This document shows, one piece after another, positions 26,268 to 35,770 of a stretch of 64,000 nt of DNA (position 1 is the stretch's first letter; each line of letters begins with the position of its first letter). Under the pieces are notes generated by a model that did no database searches, was not told where the DNA came from, and was given only the letters and a program-made list of their open reading frames with translations. This DNA comes from AP-15 sp963702685 (lineage in GTDB: Bacteria > Pseudomonadota > Alphaproteobacteria > ATCC43930 > CGMCC-115725), in the NCBI GenBank assembly GCA_963702685.1, contig CAVPDQ010000010.1, forward strand, positions 84,153 through 148,152. The letters run 5' to 3'. The position numbers were made by a program, and so were the translations under genes.

Positions 26268-27170
26268 TCAATCCGGCCAGCGCCGGTGCACCCAGAGCCA
26301 GAGATCGGGCCGGTCGCGAATCCATGCCTCCAGGGTCGCGTTGACCGCGGCCATCAGGGCCGCGGCGTCGGCGTGACGATCGCCACTTCGGGGGAGCGGC
26401 AATGGCGCTGAGACCGTGACCCGGAAATGTGCGCCGGCGAGCCGCTCGACCCGAAGCGGAAACACGTCGCAGTCGAAGCGCAGCGCCAGAAAGGCGAGGG
26501 CGGAGCTGGTCATCGCGGGGCGGCCGAAGAACGGCACCGCGATCCCGTCGTTCATCTTCTGGTCGGCGAGCAAGCCCAGATGCACGCCACGATTAAGCGC
26601 GGCAATCGCGCGCCGCGCCGCAACGGCGCCCTTTGGGATGAACTCGTCGCGATCGCCGCGCAATCGCGCGATCAAGCGGTCGACCAGCGGATTGTTGGCG
26701 GCGCGGTAAATCTGGGCGACCGAAATCCCGTACTGGACGCCGGCGAGCGAGCCGATCTCCCAATTGGCGATATGGCCCGAAAAGACGATCATCCGCCGCC
26801 CGGCTGCGACCGCCCGCTCGATATGCTCAAAGCCATGCGTCTCGACACGCCCGCCGGGCTCGAACACGCGAATCTGTTGGAGGTGGGGCAATTCAGCCGC
26901 GACCCGGCCGAGATTGTCCCACATGCCGGCGACGATGCGCGCGATCTCGGTCTCGGAAAGCTCGGGCAGGGCGCGGCGCAGGTTCACCCGAGCGCGTTTG
27001 GAGATGCCGAGAAACGGGCCGATGCGGCGCGCCAGCGTCCCGCCGAGGGCGGAGGCCCAGTCGAGCGGCAGCGAGCCAAAGACGGCGAAGACAAATGCCG
27101 CTCCCCAGGCCTCCAGGCGATGAGCGAACCGGGGCGCCTCAACGACGGTGTTCGTCCGGGTCGCGTCCAT
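26268..27170 (-). CDS. LpxL/HtrB-type lipid A acyltransferase
   Basis: 300 aa membrane-associated acyltransferase. The start overlaps the end of lpxK by 32 bp. An N-terminal hydrophobic anchor (AAFVFAVFGSLPLDWASAL) is followed by the acyltransferase block: FSGHIANWEIGS carries the HX4E catalytic motif, RAANNPLVDRLI and GLLADQKMNDGIAVPFFGRP complete it; the end WVHRRWPD is typical. It adds a secondary acyl chain to lipid A. Last gene of the msbA-DUF374-waaA-lpxK run. Confidence 0.9.
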   Translation of the reverse strand: MDATRTNTVVEAPRFAHRLEAWGAAFVFAVFGSLPLDWASALGGTLARRIGPFLGISKRARVNLRRALPELSETEIARIVAGMWDNLGRVAAELPHLQQIRVFEPGGRVETHGFEHIERAVAAGRRMIVFSGHIANWEIGSLAGVQYGISVAQIYRAANNPLVDRLIARLRGDRDEFIPKGAVAARRAIAALNRGVHLGLLADQKMNDGIAVPFFGRPAMTSSALAFLALRFDCDVFPLRVERLAGAHFRVTVSAPLPLPRSGDRHADAAALMAAVNATLEAWIRDRPDLWLWVHRRWPD

Positions 27171-28158
27171 TGCGTCGGGCGGATAACACGACAGGCCCGA
27201 TAAGGCCAGCGAATGCCACCGGGGTGGGCCAGCGGGTCTCGACCTCGAGCACATCGATTTCGCAGCGTTCGGTGAGCGGCACCCGCACGATGTCCTTTGC
27301 CGTCGTCACCAAGCGCGCGCCGGCCCGGGCGGCGGCACGGCGCAGCTCGGCGATCTCGGCGGGACGGAAGGTGTGATGGTCGGGAAAGCTGCGCTCGGCG
27401 ACCAGGTCCGCCCCAATCCGGCGCAACGTCGCGAAGAATTTCTCCGGCCGGCCAATCCCGGCAAAAGCCAGGACGCGCGCCCCGGCAAAGCGCTCGCCGG
27501 CGATCGCCGTCAGCACCGCCGGCACGACCTGGACACCGCCAAGCCCGGCTTTCGAGGGCGCGCACGGCTCGCCATCGGCGGCGAGCAGCACCACCGCATC
27601 GGCGCGCGCGAGGCCGCGGCGCAAGTTTTCGCGCAGCGGGCCGGCGGGCATCACCCGCCCATTGCCAAAGCAATAGCCGGCATCGACGACGATCAGCGCC
27701 AGGGCCTTGGCAACCCATGGGTTCTGGAAGCCGTCATCGAGCAGGATGGTCGCGGCGCCATCGGCTGCCGCAGCCCGGACGCCGGCGGCACGGTCGCGGG
27801 CGACCCAGCAAGGTGCGGCCCGGGCGAGCAGCAGCGCTTCGTCGCCGACCGCATCGACATCATGGCGCGACGGATCGACCCGGAGCGGCCCGCCTTCGCG
27901 ACCGCCATAACCGCGCGTGACCACATGCGCCGCGATCCCGCATCCGGCGAGATAATCGCAAAGCGCCAGCACGACCGGGGTCTTGCCGGCCCCGCCGGCA
28001 ACGAGATTGCCGACGCACACGACCGGCACCGGTGCCTGGTAAGGGCGGGCAATCGCGCGGCGCAGCCGACCCGCCATGTCCCAGGCGGCGCCAACCGGCG
28101 CCAGCAGCCCCGCGGCGAGGCCCGGCGGCCGTTCCCAGAAGAGCGGTGCCGCGCGCAT
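27139..28158 (-). CDS. lpxK: Tetraacyldisaccharide 4'-kinase LpxK
   Basis: 339 aa inner-membrane kinase that phosphorylates the 4' position of the lipid A precursor to give lipid IVA. N-terminal hydrophobic helix, then VVCVGNLVAGGAGKTPVVLA (P-loop-like, about 45-64), HVVTRGYGG, DDGFQN (catalytic base region), AFAGIGRPEKFF and a TTAKDIVRVP motif near the C terminus. Its ATG directly abuts the waaA stop codon, giving coupled translation. Confidence 0.96.
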   Translation of the reverse strand: MRAAPLFWERPPGLAAGLLAPVGAAWDMAGRLRRAIARPYQAPVPVVCVGNLVAGGAGKTPVVLALCDYLAGCGIAAHVVTRGYGGREGGPLRVDPSRHDVDAVGDEALLLARAAPCWVARDRAAGVRAAAADGAATILLDDGFQNPWVAKALALIVVDAGYCFGNGRVMPAGPLRENLRRGLARADAVVLLAADGEPCAPSKAGLGGVQVVPAVLTAIAGERFAGARVLAFAGIGRPEKFFATLRRIGADLVAERSFPDHHTFRPAEIAELRRAAARAGARLVTTAKDIVRVPLTERCEIDVLEVETRWPTPVAFAGLIGPVVLSARRNGRDPDEHRR

Positions 28159-29450
28159 CAGCGCTGCCGTCCGCCATCCGCCGGGGCCAGCCGGTCGAGC
28201 CGGCGGCCGAGGCGTTCGAGGACGATCTCGAGGACCTCGGAGCCGGCGGCGGCGACGCGTGCTCCGGCGGCGGCGCGCGCGGCGCGCAGCTGCGGATCGG
28301 CGAGCAGCCTCGCGACCGCCTGTGCCAATTCATCGGTATCGGCGACGCTCTCGGCGGCATCGGCCGCGGCCAACGCCGTTGCCATCGCTGCGCAATTGGC
28401 GGTGTGCGGCCCGTGCAGAACGGCGCAGCCCAAGCGGGCGGCTTCGAACGGGTTGTGGCCGCCTTTGGCAACCAGCGACCCGCCGATGAACGCGACCCCG
28501 GCGAGACGGTAAAAGAGCCCCAATTCGCCCATTGTGTCGGCGAGATAGATGTCGGTGCGACCGGTGATCGCCTCGCCGCGGCTGCGTCGGGTGACGCAGA
28601 GCCCGCGCTCTTTCAGCATCGCCTCGATCGCATCGCCGCGCGCCGGATGACGCGGCGCGAGGAGCGTCAACAATGCGTCGTGACGCGCCGCGACCGCGCG
28701 GTGAACCGAGGCGGCGATCTCCTCCTCGCCCGAATGGGTGCTGGCGGCGAGCCAAAGGGGTCGCGCCCCCGCCTGCCGGCGCAGCCGCTCGAGCTCGGCC
28801 TCGTCGACTGGCAGCGCCGCCCCCGCCGCTTTGAGGTCGCCGATCGCGACCGCGTTGCGCGCTCCGAGACGGCGCAGTCTTCGCGCCTGCTCGTCGTCTT
28901 GGGCAAGACATTCGACAAAGGCGCCGAGCATCGGCTGGATCAGCCCGGGCAGCCAGCGCCAGCGCGCATAGGAGCGGGCCGACAACCGGCCATTGACCAG
29001 GATCATCGGGACGCCGCGCCGATGTGTCGCCATGACCAGGTTGGGCCACAGCTCGGACTCGACCCAAAGCGCCAGATCGGGCCGCCAATGATCGAGAAAG
29101 CGCGCGGTCCAGCCCGGCAGATCGACCGGCACGAATTGATGATGCGCGCGCGCCGGCAGCCGTCCTTCCAGCAGCCGCGCGGAGGCCACCGTTCCGGTGG
29201 TGACCAGGATCTCGAGCGCCGGGCGAGTGGCGAGCAAACGCTCGATCAGGCCGAGCACCGCCGTCGCCTCGCCGACGCTGGCGGCATGAATCCACAACAA
29301 CGGACCGGGCGGGCGTGGCTCGCCGGCGATCCCGCGGCGTTCGGCAAGGCGTCCCCGATCCTCCTTGCCGCGGCGGCAGCGGCGATTGAGCAGCAGCAAC
29401 GCCAGCGGCGGCAGCGGCCGGGTCAACGCGTGGTACAGCAACGGCAGCAT
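28158..29450 (-). CDS. waaA: 3-deoxy-D-manno-octulosonic acid (Kdo) transferase WaaA/KdtA
   Basis: 430 aa GT30 glycosyltransferase that adds Kdo to lipid IVA. ATG 29450 overlaps the preceding gene's stop (TGATG). Motifs: WIHAASVGEATAVLGLI with the catalytic Glu, ILVTTGTVASARLL, WVESELWPNLV, LVNGRLSARSY, LAASTHSGEEEI and GFIGGSL-type VAFIGGSLVAKGGHNPFEAA near 335. Second in order in the lipid A block between DUF374 and lpxK. Confidence 0.96.
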   Translation of the reverse strand: MLPLLYHALTRPLPPLALLLLNRRCRRGKEDRGRLAERRGIAGEPRPPGPLLWIHAASVGEATAVLGLIERLLATRPALEILVTTGTVASARLLEGRLPARAHHQFVPVDLPGWTARFLDHWRPDLALWVESELWPNLVMATHRRGVPMILVNGRLSARSYARWRWLPGLIQPMLGAFVECLAQDDEQARRLRRLGARNAVAIGDLKAAGAALPVDEAELERLRRQAGARPLWLAASTHSGEEEIAASVHRAVAARHDALLTLLAPRHPARGDAIEAMLKERGLCVTRRSRGEAITGRTDIYLADTMGELGLFYRLAGVAFIGGSLVAKGGHNPFEAARLGCAVLHGPHTANCAAMATALAAADAAESVADTDELAQAVARLLADPQLRAARAAAGARVAAAGSEVLEIVLERLGRRLDRLAPADGGRQR

Positions 29451-30203
29451 CAGCGCACCGATTCGTCGGCCAGCGCCGGCTCGGGCGCCGCCGCGGCCGC
29501 GGCCACGGCATGCCCGACCCGGCGATCGGCCTCGGCGGACATGTCGTTGAGGCGCGCTTCGACCAGAAGGCGGGCCTGCTTCCACCCCGGCCTCGTCGAG
29601 ATCGGCGGCGATGTCGATCGGCTCGCCCCACAAAAAGATGCCGCGTCCGAACGGCAAAGCCAGGTGAAACCGGTCCCAGGTGTCGAGCAGAAGACGCCGG
29701 CTCGTGGCAAAGGTGATCGGCACGATCGGCACCTGCGCGAGGCGCGCCGCGTTGACGATGCCGATGCTGGCGCGCATCGCCGGCCCGCGCGGCCCGTCTG
29801 GGGTGATGGCGACGCAATCGCCGTCCTTCAGCCGCTTCAGCATCGCGCGCAGCGCCGCCGAGCCGCCCCGACGGGTCGAGCCGGCAATCGTGTCGATGCC
29901 GAAATACGACACCGTGTCGGCGATGACCCGGCCGTCGCGATGGGCCGAGATCAGCATGTGCATCGGAGCCATCCGCCGCCAGGCGACCGGGATCATCATC
30001 ATGCGGCCGTGCCAGAAGGCGCCGATAAAGACGCGGCCTTGCGCGCGCAGCCGCCGCGGGTGCTCGTCGCCCTCGACCAGCCAACGGTTGGTGCGGTGCA
30101 CCAGCCGGATATACCAGGAGCCGGCTCGGCACGCGGCCCGGCGCAGCCAGGAGCGGCGCATCAGCCGCCGCCCCATGTCGCGGTAGCGCTTGCGCCGGGC
30201 CAC
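29450..30203 (-). CDS. DUF374 lysophospholipid acyltransferase-like protein (frame break near 29575)
   Basis: About 250 aa once one extra base is allowed for. N-terminal part is clear: RVFIGAFWHGRMMMIPVAWR (H-containing acyltransferase block I), DTVSYFGIDTIAGSTRRGGS, ITPDGPRGPAMRASIGI, FLWGEPIDIAADLDEAG. At about 29575 the frame shifts by +1: the expected tail RLLVEARLNDMSAEADRR ends at the TGA at 29452-29450, overlapping waaA, while the uninterrupted frame would fuse into waaA. Removing one G restores a normal gene. In the family it sits beside waaA, as here. Either an assembly insertion or a recent mutation. Confidence 0.8.
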
Positions 30204-30206
30204 GCG

Positions 30207-32000
30207 TTACGGCGTCGGCGCGGCGGCGAGCTCGCTGTCGGCGAACTGCATCGCATAAAGCCGCGCGTAAAGGCCGCTCTGCGCCAAGAGCTGCGCGTGC
30301 CGGCCGCTCTCGACGATTTGGCCGCGATCGACGACGCAGATCAAATCGGCGCCTTGGACCGTCGACAGCCGATGGGCGATGACGAGCGTCGTGCGCCCGC
30401 GCATCAAGCTGCGCAGCGCCGCCTGCACATGGCGCTCGGATTCGGTGTCGAGCGCCGAGGTGGCTTCGTCGAGCAGCAGGATCGGGGCATCCTTCAGCAT
30501 TGCGCGGGCGATCGCGATCCGCTGGCGCTGGCCGCCGGAGAGGCGCACGCCGTGCTCGCCGACCTGGGTGTCGTAGCCATCGGGCAAGGCGCGGATAAAC
30601 GCGTCGGCGCCGGCCGCCTGCGCCGCCGCCTCGATGGCCGGCGCGGGCGCGCCAAACCGACCATAGGCGATGTTGGCGCGCACCGTATCGTCGAACAACG
30701 TGACCTCTTGCGTGACGAGCGCGATCGCGGCACGCAACGAGGCCAAGCTGACCGCGCGGATGTCCTGGCCGTCGATCGCAATGCCGCCTTCCTCGACCTC
30801 GAAAAACCGCGGGATCAGGTTGAGGATCGTCGATTTTCCGGCGCCCGATGCGCCAACCAGCGCCACCCTGTGCCCGGCCGGGACGGTCAGGGTGATGCCG
30901 TCGAGCGCTACCGCGCCGGGCGCGTAGCCAAAGCGCACCTGGTCGAAACGGATTTCCCCACCGGCAACCGAAAGGGGGCGGGCGCCGGGCAAATCACGGA
31001 TCGTCGGCTCGACATCGAGCACCTGGAAGATGCGTTGGGCGGCAGCCAGGCCCTCCTGCAAGGAGGCGTTCAGATTGGCGAGGCTCTTCAACGGCTGATA
31101 GGCGAGCAAGAGCGCGGTGATGAACGAAAAGAACGCGCCGGGCGTGCGCGCCCCGGAAATGACCTGGTGGCCGCCATAGAGGATGACGACCGCGATCGCC
31201 GCGCCGCCCAGGGTTTCCATCATCGGCGAGGCGCGCGAGCGGGTCCGGGCGGCGCGCTCGACCAGCCCGAACAGCCGTTCGAAGAGGCCGGCGGCGCGGC
31301 CCTCTTCATAGGCCTCCATGCCGTAGGCTTTGACCAGCCGCGCGCCTTGAAAGGTCTGGCTCAGCAATGTCGTCAGCTGGCCGATCTCGGCCTGGGTGTT
31401 GGCTGAAACCCGGCGCATCCGGCGACCGATCGCGACGATCGGGCGAATCGCCAGCGGAAAGACAAAGAACGAGACGAGGGCGAGCAGCCAATCCTGGTAG
31501 AACATCACGCCGAGAAGAAAGACGACCGTCAGCGCGTCCTTGCCGATGCCGCCCAGCACATTGGCGGCAGCGCTGCGCAACGCCGCCGCATCGTTGGTAA
31601 AGCGCGACACCAAGGTGCCGGTCGGACGGGCGTGAAAATAGGCGAGATCGGCCCGCATCAGCCGGGTGAACAAGGCCTTCTGCACATCGGCGATGACCCG
31701 CTGGCCGACCCGTGTCATCAGCACCGCCTGGCCGTAATCGGCAACACCCTTGGCCAGCGCCAGGCCCAGCGCTGCGCCGGCGATCGCCAGCAGCAAGGAT
31801 GCGTCGCGCCCGACAAAGATGCGGTCGAGCACCGGCTGCATCAGCCACGCGCGCAACGCCGTGCTGCCGGCCGCAATCCCCATCAGCGCAAAGGCGACGA
31901 GGATGCGCGCCGCGTGCGGACGCATGAAGTCCCGCACCAGCCGCCATACCAGGCCGGCCGAGCGCGCGCTTTCTTCGAGGATCGGCGGCTTGTCGAGCAT
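30207..32000 (-). CDS. msbA: ABC transporter MsbA-like lipid A flippase (permease-ATPase fusion)
   Basis: 597 aa half-transporter: six membrane segments in 1-320, then an ATPase domain with Walker A VGASGAGKSTIL, Q-loop ALVTQEVTLFDD, signature VRLSGGQRQRIAIARA, Walker B ILLLDEATSALD and the switch His in IAHRLSTV. It acts as a homodimer. Position at the head of the lipid A/Kdo genes (3 bp before the DUF374 gene) supports lipid A-core export rather than drug export. Confidence 0.9.
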   Translation of the reverse strand: MLDKPPILEESARSAGLVWRLVRDFMRPHAARILVAFALMGIAAGSTALRAWLMQPVLDRIFVGRDASLLLAIAGAALGLALAKGVADYGQAVLMTRVGQRVIADVQKALFTRLMRADLAYFHARPTGTLVSRFTNDAAALRSAAANVLGGIGKDALTVVFLLGVMFYQDWLLALVSFFVFPLAIRPIVAIGRRMRRVSANTQAEIGQLTTLLSQTFQGARLVKAYGMEAYEEGRAAGLFERLFGLVERAARTRSRASPMMETLGGAAIAVVILYGGHQVISGARTPGAFFSFITALLLAYQPLKSLANLNASLQEGLAAAQRIFQVLDVEPTIRDLPGARPLSVAGGEIRFDQVRFGYAPGAVALDGITLTVPAGHRVALVGASGAGKSTILNLIPRFFEVEEGGIAIDGQDIRAVSLASLRAAIALVTQEVTLFDDTVRANIAYGRFGAPAPAIEAAAQAAGADAFIRALPDGYDTQVGEHGVRLSGGQRQRIAIARAMLKDAPILLLDEATSALDTESERHVQAALRSLMRGRTTLVIAHRLSTVQGADLICVVDRGQIVESGRHAQLLAQSGLYARLYAMQFADSELAAAPTP

Positions 32001-32094
32001 GAGTCCCCGCCGCCACTGTTAGAGGCGGGGGCCCGCCTTGGCAAGATCGGCGGCGGTCAGCCTGGAGTCCCCGGGATGGCGCCGCCGCTCGCAA

Positions 32095-33159
32095 TCACGC
32101 CGGGTAGGAGACGAAGCACTTCTCCGACATGAAGATGTGGGTCTCGACATAATCGTGCACGACCGGGCGGCGGTCGAGCGCTTCCATCGCCCCCATCAGC
32201 GCGCACCAGTTCAGCATTTCGTGCTGGCCGGCTTGCTCCATCGCGCCGAGCGGGCGCTTGCGCCAGGTGTCGTAGTCGCGCTGCGACAACGCGTCGAACA
32301 ACAGCCGGTCGGCCTTGTGGTCGGGCCACAGATAGCCGTTGGTCGGCGACAGGAAGCAGTGCGACCAGCTCGACGATGCGATCAGCGCCACCCGCCACGG
32401 CGATTGCGCCAGGGTCTCGGCCACCGCCTTGCCCATCTCCATGCAGCGCCACGGGTGCGGCGAGGGCGGGTCGGCGGCGATCGACGGGTCGCGCGGCGGC
32501 ATGAACAAGGCCGCGGTGCCGCCCTTGGCATGCAACAGGTTGCTGCCGTAGCAATTGATCGCAAACGGGACGACCGGGTAGGGGAAGCCTTTGCGGTCCC
32601 AATCGAGATAGAGGAAGGTGTTGGTGAAGGCGTGCGCCAATTTATCGTGCAAGGGCTTGTAGGCATAGGCCATGTCGATGCCGCGCTCGATCAGGCCGGT
32701 GGCGAGAAATTTCGCCGCGTCGCGATGGCCGCGCAATTTCAGCGCCCAATCGCCGGACTCGTTCCAGCGGTTCGGCCGGCCGCCATTGCCGTTGTGCCAG
32801 GGCTGGGTTTCGAACTCGTCGTCATAGCCGAGCACGCAGAACGCCGGGATGATGTCCTCGCGGAAATTCTCGTATTGGTCGTCGCCCCAGACCAGCACGA
32901 CATCCGGGTTGAAATCGTCGAGCGCTTTGCGAACGGCGCGGAAGTCCTCGGCCATGCGGGCGCTGTAGCGCTGCGCGGAGGATTGCCCGTCGTCGTTGCC
33001 GAGCTCGGCCACCAGCTCGGCCGGCCAGTTCGCCCGGTCCTTGTAATGCGCCGGCACGTTGGGTGCGGTTAAGAGGCGGTGAAATCCCGCCGGCAACCTC
33101 TCGTCGGGCACTGTGAGCCCGGGGTAATGCGTGCAGCCAAGTCCAAGAATCTCAGCCAT
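32095..33159 (-). CDS. Class III extradiol ring-cleavage dioxygenase-like protein (LigB fold)
   Basis: 354 aa from ATG 33159. Metal-ligand-like His in GLGCTHYPG near residue 10, VVLVWGDDQYENFREDIIP with a conserved acidic/aromatic loop, VVPFAINCYG and IASSSWSHCFLSP (C-terminal catalytic His) match the LigB/DODA-type fold. It would cleave a catecholic or related ring using Fe(II). No other aromatic-degradation genes adjoin except the divergent SDR, so the substrate is open. Confidence 0.8.
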   Translation of the reverse strand: MAEILGLGCTHYPGLTVPDERLPAGFHRLLTAPNVPAHYKDRANWPAELVAELGNDDGQSSAQRYSARMAEDFRAVRKALDDFNPDVVLVWGDDQYENFREDIIPAFCVLGYDDEFETQPWHNGNGGRPNRWNESGDWALKLRGHRDAAKFLATGLIERGIDMAYAYKPLHDKLAHAFTNTFLYLDWDRKGFPYPVVPFAINCYGSNLLHAKGGTAALFMPPRDPSIAADPPSPHPWRCMEMGKAVAETLAQSPWRVALIASSSWSHCFLSPTNGYLWPDHKADRLLFDALSQRDYDTWRKRPLGAMEQAGQHEMLNWCALMGAMEALDRRPVVHDYVETHIFMSEKCFVSYPA

Positions 33160-33289
33160 ATCCCTGCCTCTCCCGATTGAGCGGGCCATGCCGTGCACGG
33201 CCGTCTGGCGCCAACCGCAATCTTAAACGATTTCTCCGCCGCCCGGCAGAGGTATTAAATCGTGCGCGCGCGATATCGAGGGAGGCGAA

Positions 33290-34045
33290 ATGTACGGGCT
33301 GGAGGGCCGGGTCGGGCTCGTCACCGGTGGCGGCGGCGGCATCGGGCGGGCGATCGCCCGGCGGCTGGCGCGCGAGGGGATGGCGGTCGCGGTGCTCGAC
33401 CGGGACGAGGCGGCGGCTGAGGGGGTTGCGTCCGAGATCGGAGGGCTCGCGGTCACCGCCGATGTGACGGCGCCGGAGGAAGCCGGGAAGGCGGTCGCGG
33501 CAGTGCTCGCCCGTTTCGGCAAGATCGATCTCCTCGTCAACAATGCCGGCATTGCCTGGACCGGACCGGCGCTCGACATGCCGCTCGAGGTGTTGCAGGC
33601 GATGCTGCGGGTCAATGTCGAGGGCGTGTTCATCATGAGCCGTGCGGTGCTGCCGCATATGATCGCGCGGCGCTCGGGCGCCGTCGTCAACCTCGCCTCC
33701 TGGGCCGGCAAGACCGGCAATGCCTGGTTCGCCGGCTACAGCGCCAGCAAGTTTGCGGTGGTCGGCCTGACCCAGGCGCTGGCGCGCGAGATGGCGCCGC
33801 ACGGCATCCGGGTCAACGCGATCTGCCCCGGCATCGTTGTCGATACCGCGATGCGCGAGGCGCTCGAAGCGCAGCAGCGGCAATATGGGCTGCCGGAAAC
33901 CGCCGAGCGGGCGCAATCGATCCCGATCGGGCGGCTCTCGGTGCCCGACGACGTGGCCCGCGCCGCGGCCTTTCTCGCCTCCGACGAGGCGGCCTATATT
34001 ACCGGCGAAGCGATCAACCTCTCCGGCGGCCTGCTGATGGACTGA
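33290..34045 (+). CDS. SDR family oxidoreductase
   Basis: 251 aa classical SDR: TGGGGGIGRAI cofactor loop at 12-22, NNAG near 84, NLASWAGK with the catalytic Ser, YSASK near 152, and a C-terminal ITGEAINLSGGLLMD. Resembles acetoin or sugar-alcohol dehydrogenases of the FabG group. GGGAGG ribosome site 5 bp before the ATG. Divergent from the LigB-like gene, 130 bp apart, so the two may respond to the same inducer. Confidence 0.88.
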   Translation: MYGLEGRVGLVTGGGGGIGRAIARRLAREGMAVAVLDRDEAAAEGVASEIGGLAVTADVTAPEEAGKAVAAVLARFGKIDLLVNNAGIAWTGPALDMPLEVLQAMLRVNVEGVFIMSRAVLPHMIARRSGAVVNLASWAGKTGNAWFAGYSASKFAVVGLTQALAREMAPHGIRVNAICPGIVVDTAMREALEAQQRQYGLPETAERAQSIPIGRLSVPDDVARAAAFLASDEAAYITGEAINLSGGLLMD

Positions 34046-34149
34046 GCGGAAGCGGCGATGATGAAATTCGATCATCTGGCCCTGCCGGGTGCGCAATTGC
34101 GCAATATCACGCGACTGCGGACGCTGATGACGTCGGTGTCGTCCGACAT

Positions 34150-34245
34150 CCTGCAAATCCCCTTGCGCGGGCTCGACCCGCGCATCCACGCCTTGCCTTC
34201 GCGCAGTGGGACGACGTGGATGGCCGGATCAAGTCCGGCCACGGG
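34150..34245. repeat. Dispersed alphaproteobacterial repeat
   Basis: The segment translates as RGLDPRIHALPSRSG and, further on, WMAGSSPATG, the familiar false peptide of an intergenic repeat common in Rhodospirillales and Rhizobiales. It contains inverted pieces (GATGGCCGGATC.../...CCGGCCAC). Lies in the 256 bp between the SDR and the DapA-like gene, where no real gene is seen. Confidence 0.7.
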
Positions 34246-34301
34246 GAACCAAGGTTGTACGGCCCAGCAGAAGTAAAACCGCGATTGAAGGGAATGAGGC
34301 G

Positions 34302-35269
34302 ATGACCAAATTCACGGATTGGCAGCCGCATGGCGTGATCCCCGCGGTATTGCTGCCGTTTCACCGGGATTTCAGCATCGACGAGACATCCTGCCGCAAG
34401 CACCTGCGCGATGTGGCGGCGGTGGACGGGATCTCGGCGATCACCGTCAACGGCCATTCCTCGGAAGTCCATGCCTGCAATTTGGACGAGCAGCAGCGGG
34501 TGCTGGCGCTGACCATGGACGAGCTCGGCGACCGGCTGCCGATCATCGCCGGCGTCTACAGCGACGGCAGCCTCGAAGCGGCGCGCATCGCACGCATGGC
34601 CGAGGCCGGCGGCGCCTCCTGCCTGCTGGTGTTTCCGCCGCAAAGCATGACGATGGGCGGCCAGCTGCGGCCGGAAATGGCGGTCGCGCATTTTCGCGAC
34701 GATCGCGGCGGCGACGAGCCTGCCCTTGATCTGCTTCAACTATCCGCTGGCGGGTGGGCTCGGCTATCCGCACGAGACCTTGCTGCGCCTCGTCGCGGAG
34801 GTGCCCTCGATCCGCGCGGTCAAGGACTGGTCGGGCGACCCGACGGTGCACGAGCGCAACATCCGCGCGCTGCAATCGCTCTCCCGCCCGGTCAATGTGC
34901 TGACGACGCACAGCGCGTGGCTCCTGAGCTCGCTGGTGCTGGGCTGCAACGGGCTCCTCTCCGGCGCCGGCAGCGTCATCGCCGACCTTCAGGTCGCATT
35001 GTTCCGCGCGGTCCAGGCGCAACGACCTCGCCCAGGCGCGGGCGATCAACGAGCGGATCTATCCGCTGGCCCAGGCCTTTTATGCACCGCCTTTTCTCGA
35101 CATGCACAACCGGATGAAGGAGGTCCTGGCGCTGCTCGGCCGCTTGCCGCCGGCCGTCGTGCGCCCGCCCTTGGTCAAGCTCGGCACGGATGAGATCGAC
35201 CGGCTGCGCCGCGCGGTCGCCGCCGCCGGGCTCGTCCACGAACCGGCGCCGGCGCTCGCCGCCGAGTGA
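34302..35269 (+). pseudogene. Dihydrodipicolinate synthase (DapA)-family lyase, two frame breaks
   Basis: About 321 aa if two extra bases are discounted. Segment 1 (34302 to about 34697) has GVIPAVLLPFHRDFSIDE, ITVNGHSSEVHA and PIIAGVYSDGS. Segment 2 (to about 35023) has ICFNYPLAGG (catalytic Tyr), VRAVKDWSGDP-type AVKDWSGD (Schiff-base Lys) and GCNGLLSGAGSV. Segment 3 reads NDLAQARAINERIYPLAQAF to the TGA at 35267. Each junction is a +1 shift; deleting C near 34697 and C near 35024 restores one family-like frame. The substrate is unknown: the family includes dapA, nanA and keto-acid aldolases. Confidence 0.8.
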
Positions 35270-35290
35270 CCCTGGCGGCGGGAGGCAAGC

Positions 35291-35764
35291 ATGGCCGAGA
35301 CCGACACCCTTTATGACCGGGATTTCGTCCTGTGGGCCGAGGAGCAGGCGGCGGCGCTGCGCTGCGCCAAGGATTCGAACCTGCCGCTCGATTGGGAGAA
35401 CCTCGCCGAGGAGATCGAGAGCTTGGGAAGATCGCAGCGCACCGAATTGAATTCCCAAATCCGGCGGATCCTCAGGCATCTCTTCAAGCTCGATGCTTCT
35501 CCCACTGCGGCGCCGCGCGTCGGGTGGCGCACAACGATCCGGGATACGCGAGCCGAGATCGAAGACCTCCTGGAGAACAGCCCGAGCCTTAGACGTGAAG
35601 TCGCCGACATCGTTGCAAAGCAAGCGGTGAAAGGCGCGAAGCTCGCCATCGGGGATGTCGACGAGCATGGTGAACCTACCGAGGCGATTCGGGCACGGCT
35701 CGCGCAAGGCGGGTTCACGGCCGAGCAGGTGCTCGGCGACTGGTTTGCGGACCAGCCCGGCTGA
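35291..35764 (+). CDS. DUF29 family protein
   Basis: 157 aa all-helical protein. DUF29 features: YDRDFVLWAEEQAAALR at the N terminus, LDWENLAEEIESLGRSQRTE, LRHLFKLDASPTAAPRVGWR. A GGAGG site lies 6 bp upstream of ATG. DUF29 proteins are abundant in cyanobacteria and some alphaproteobacteria and have no established function. Tail-to-tail with the next gene (6 bp gap). Confidence 0.85.
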   Translation: MAETDTLYDRDFVLWAEEQAAALRCAKDSNLPLDWENLAEEIESLGRSQRTELNSQIRRILRHLFKLDASPTAAPRVGWRTTIRDTRAEIEDLLENSPSLRREVADIVAKQAVKGAKLAIGDVDEHGEPTEAIRARLAQGGFTAEQVLGDWFADQPG

Positions 35765-35770
35765 GCCCAC

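Noticed and set aside
29450..30203. A DUF374-WaaA fusion protein (one open frame 28158-30203)
   Set aside because: The linker is low-complexity Arg/Gly sequence read in the wrong frame; the correct DUF374 tail ends at a TGA overlapping the waaA ATG in the next frame.
28032..31406. A 1124-codon open frame antisense to the lipid A genes, and similar long antisense frames at 5774-7651, 9762-12041, 13314-15434 and 48947-50965
   Set aside because: They mirror well-supported genes in GC-rich DNA, have Arg/Gly/His/Asp-biased composition and no family motifs.
34058..34276. 72-residue open frame MMKFDHLALPG...
   Set aside because: Most of it is the translation of a dispersed repeat (RGLDPRIHA, MAGSSPATG); no conserved protein.
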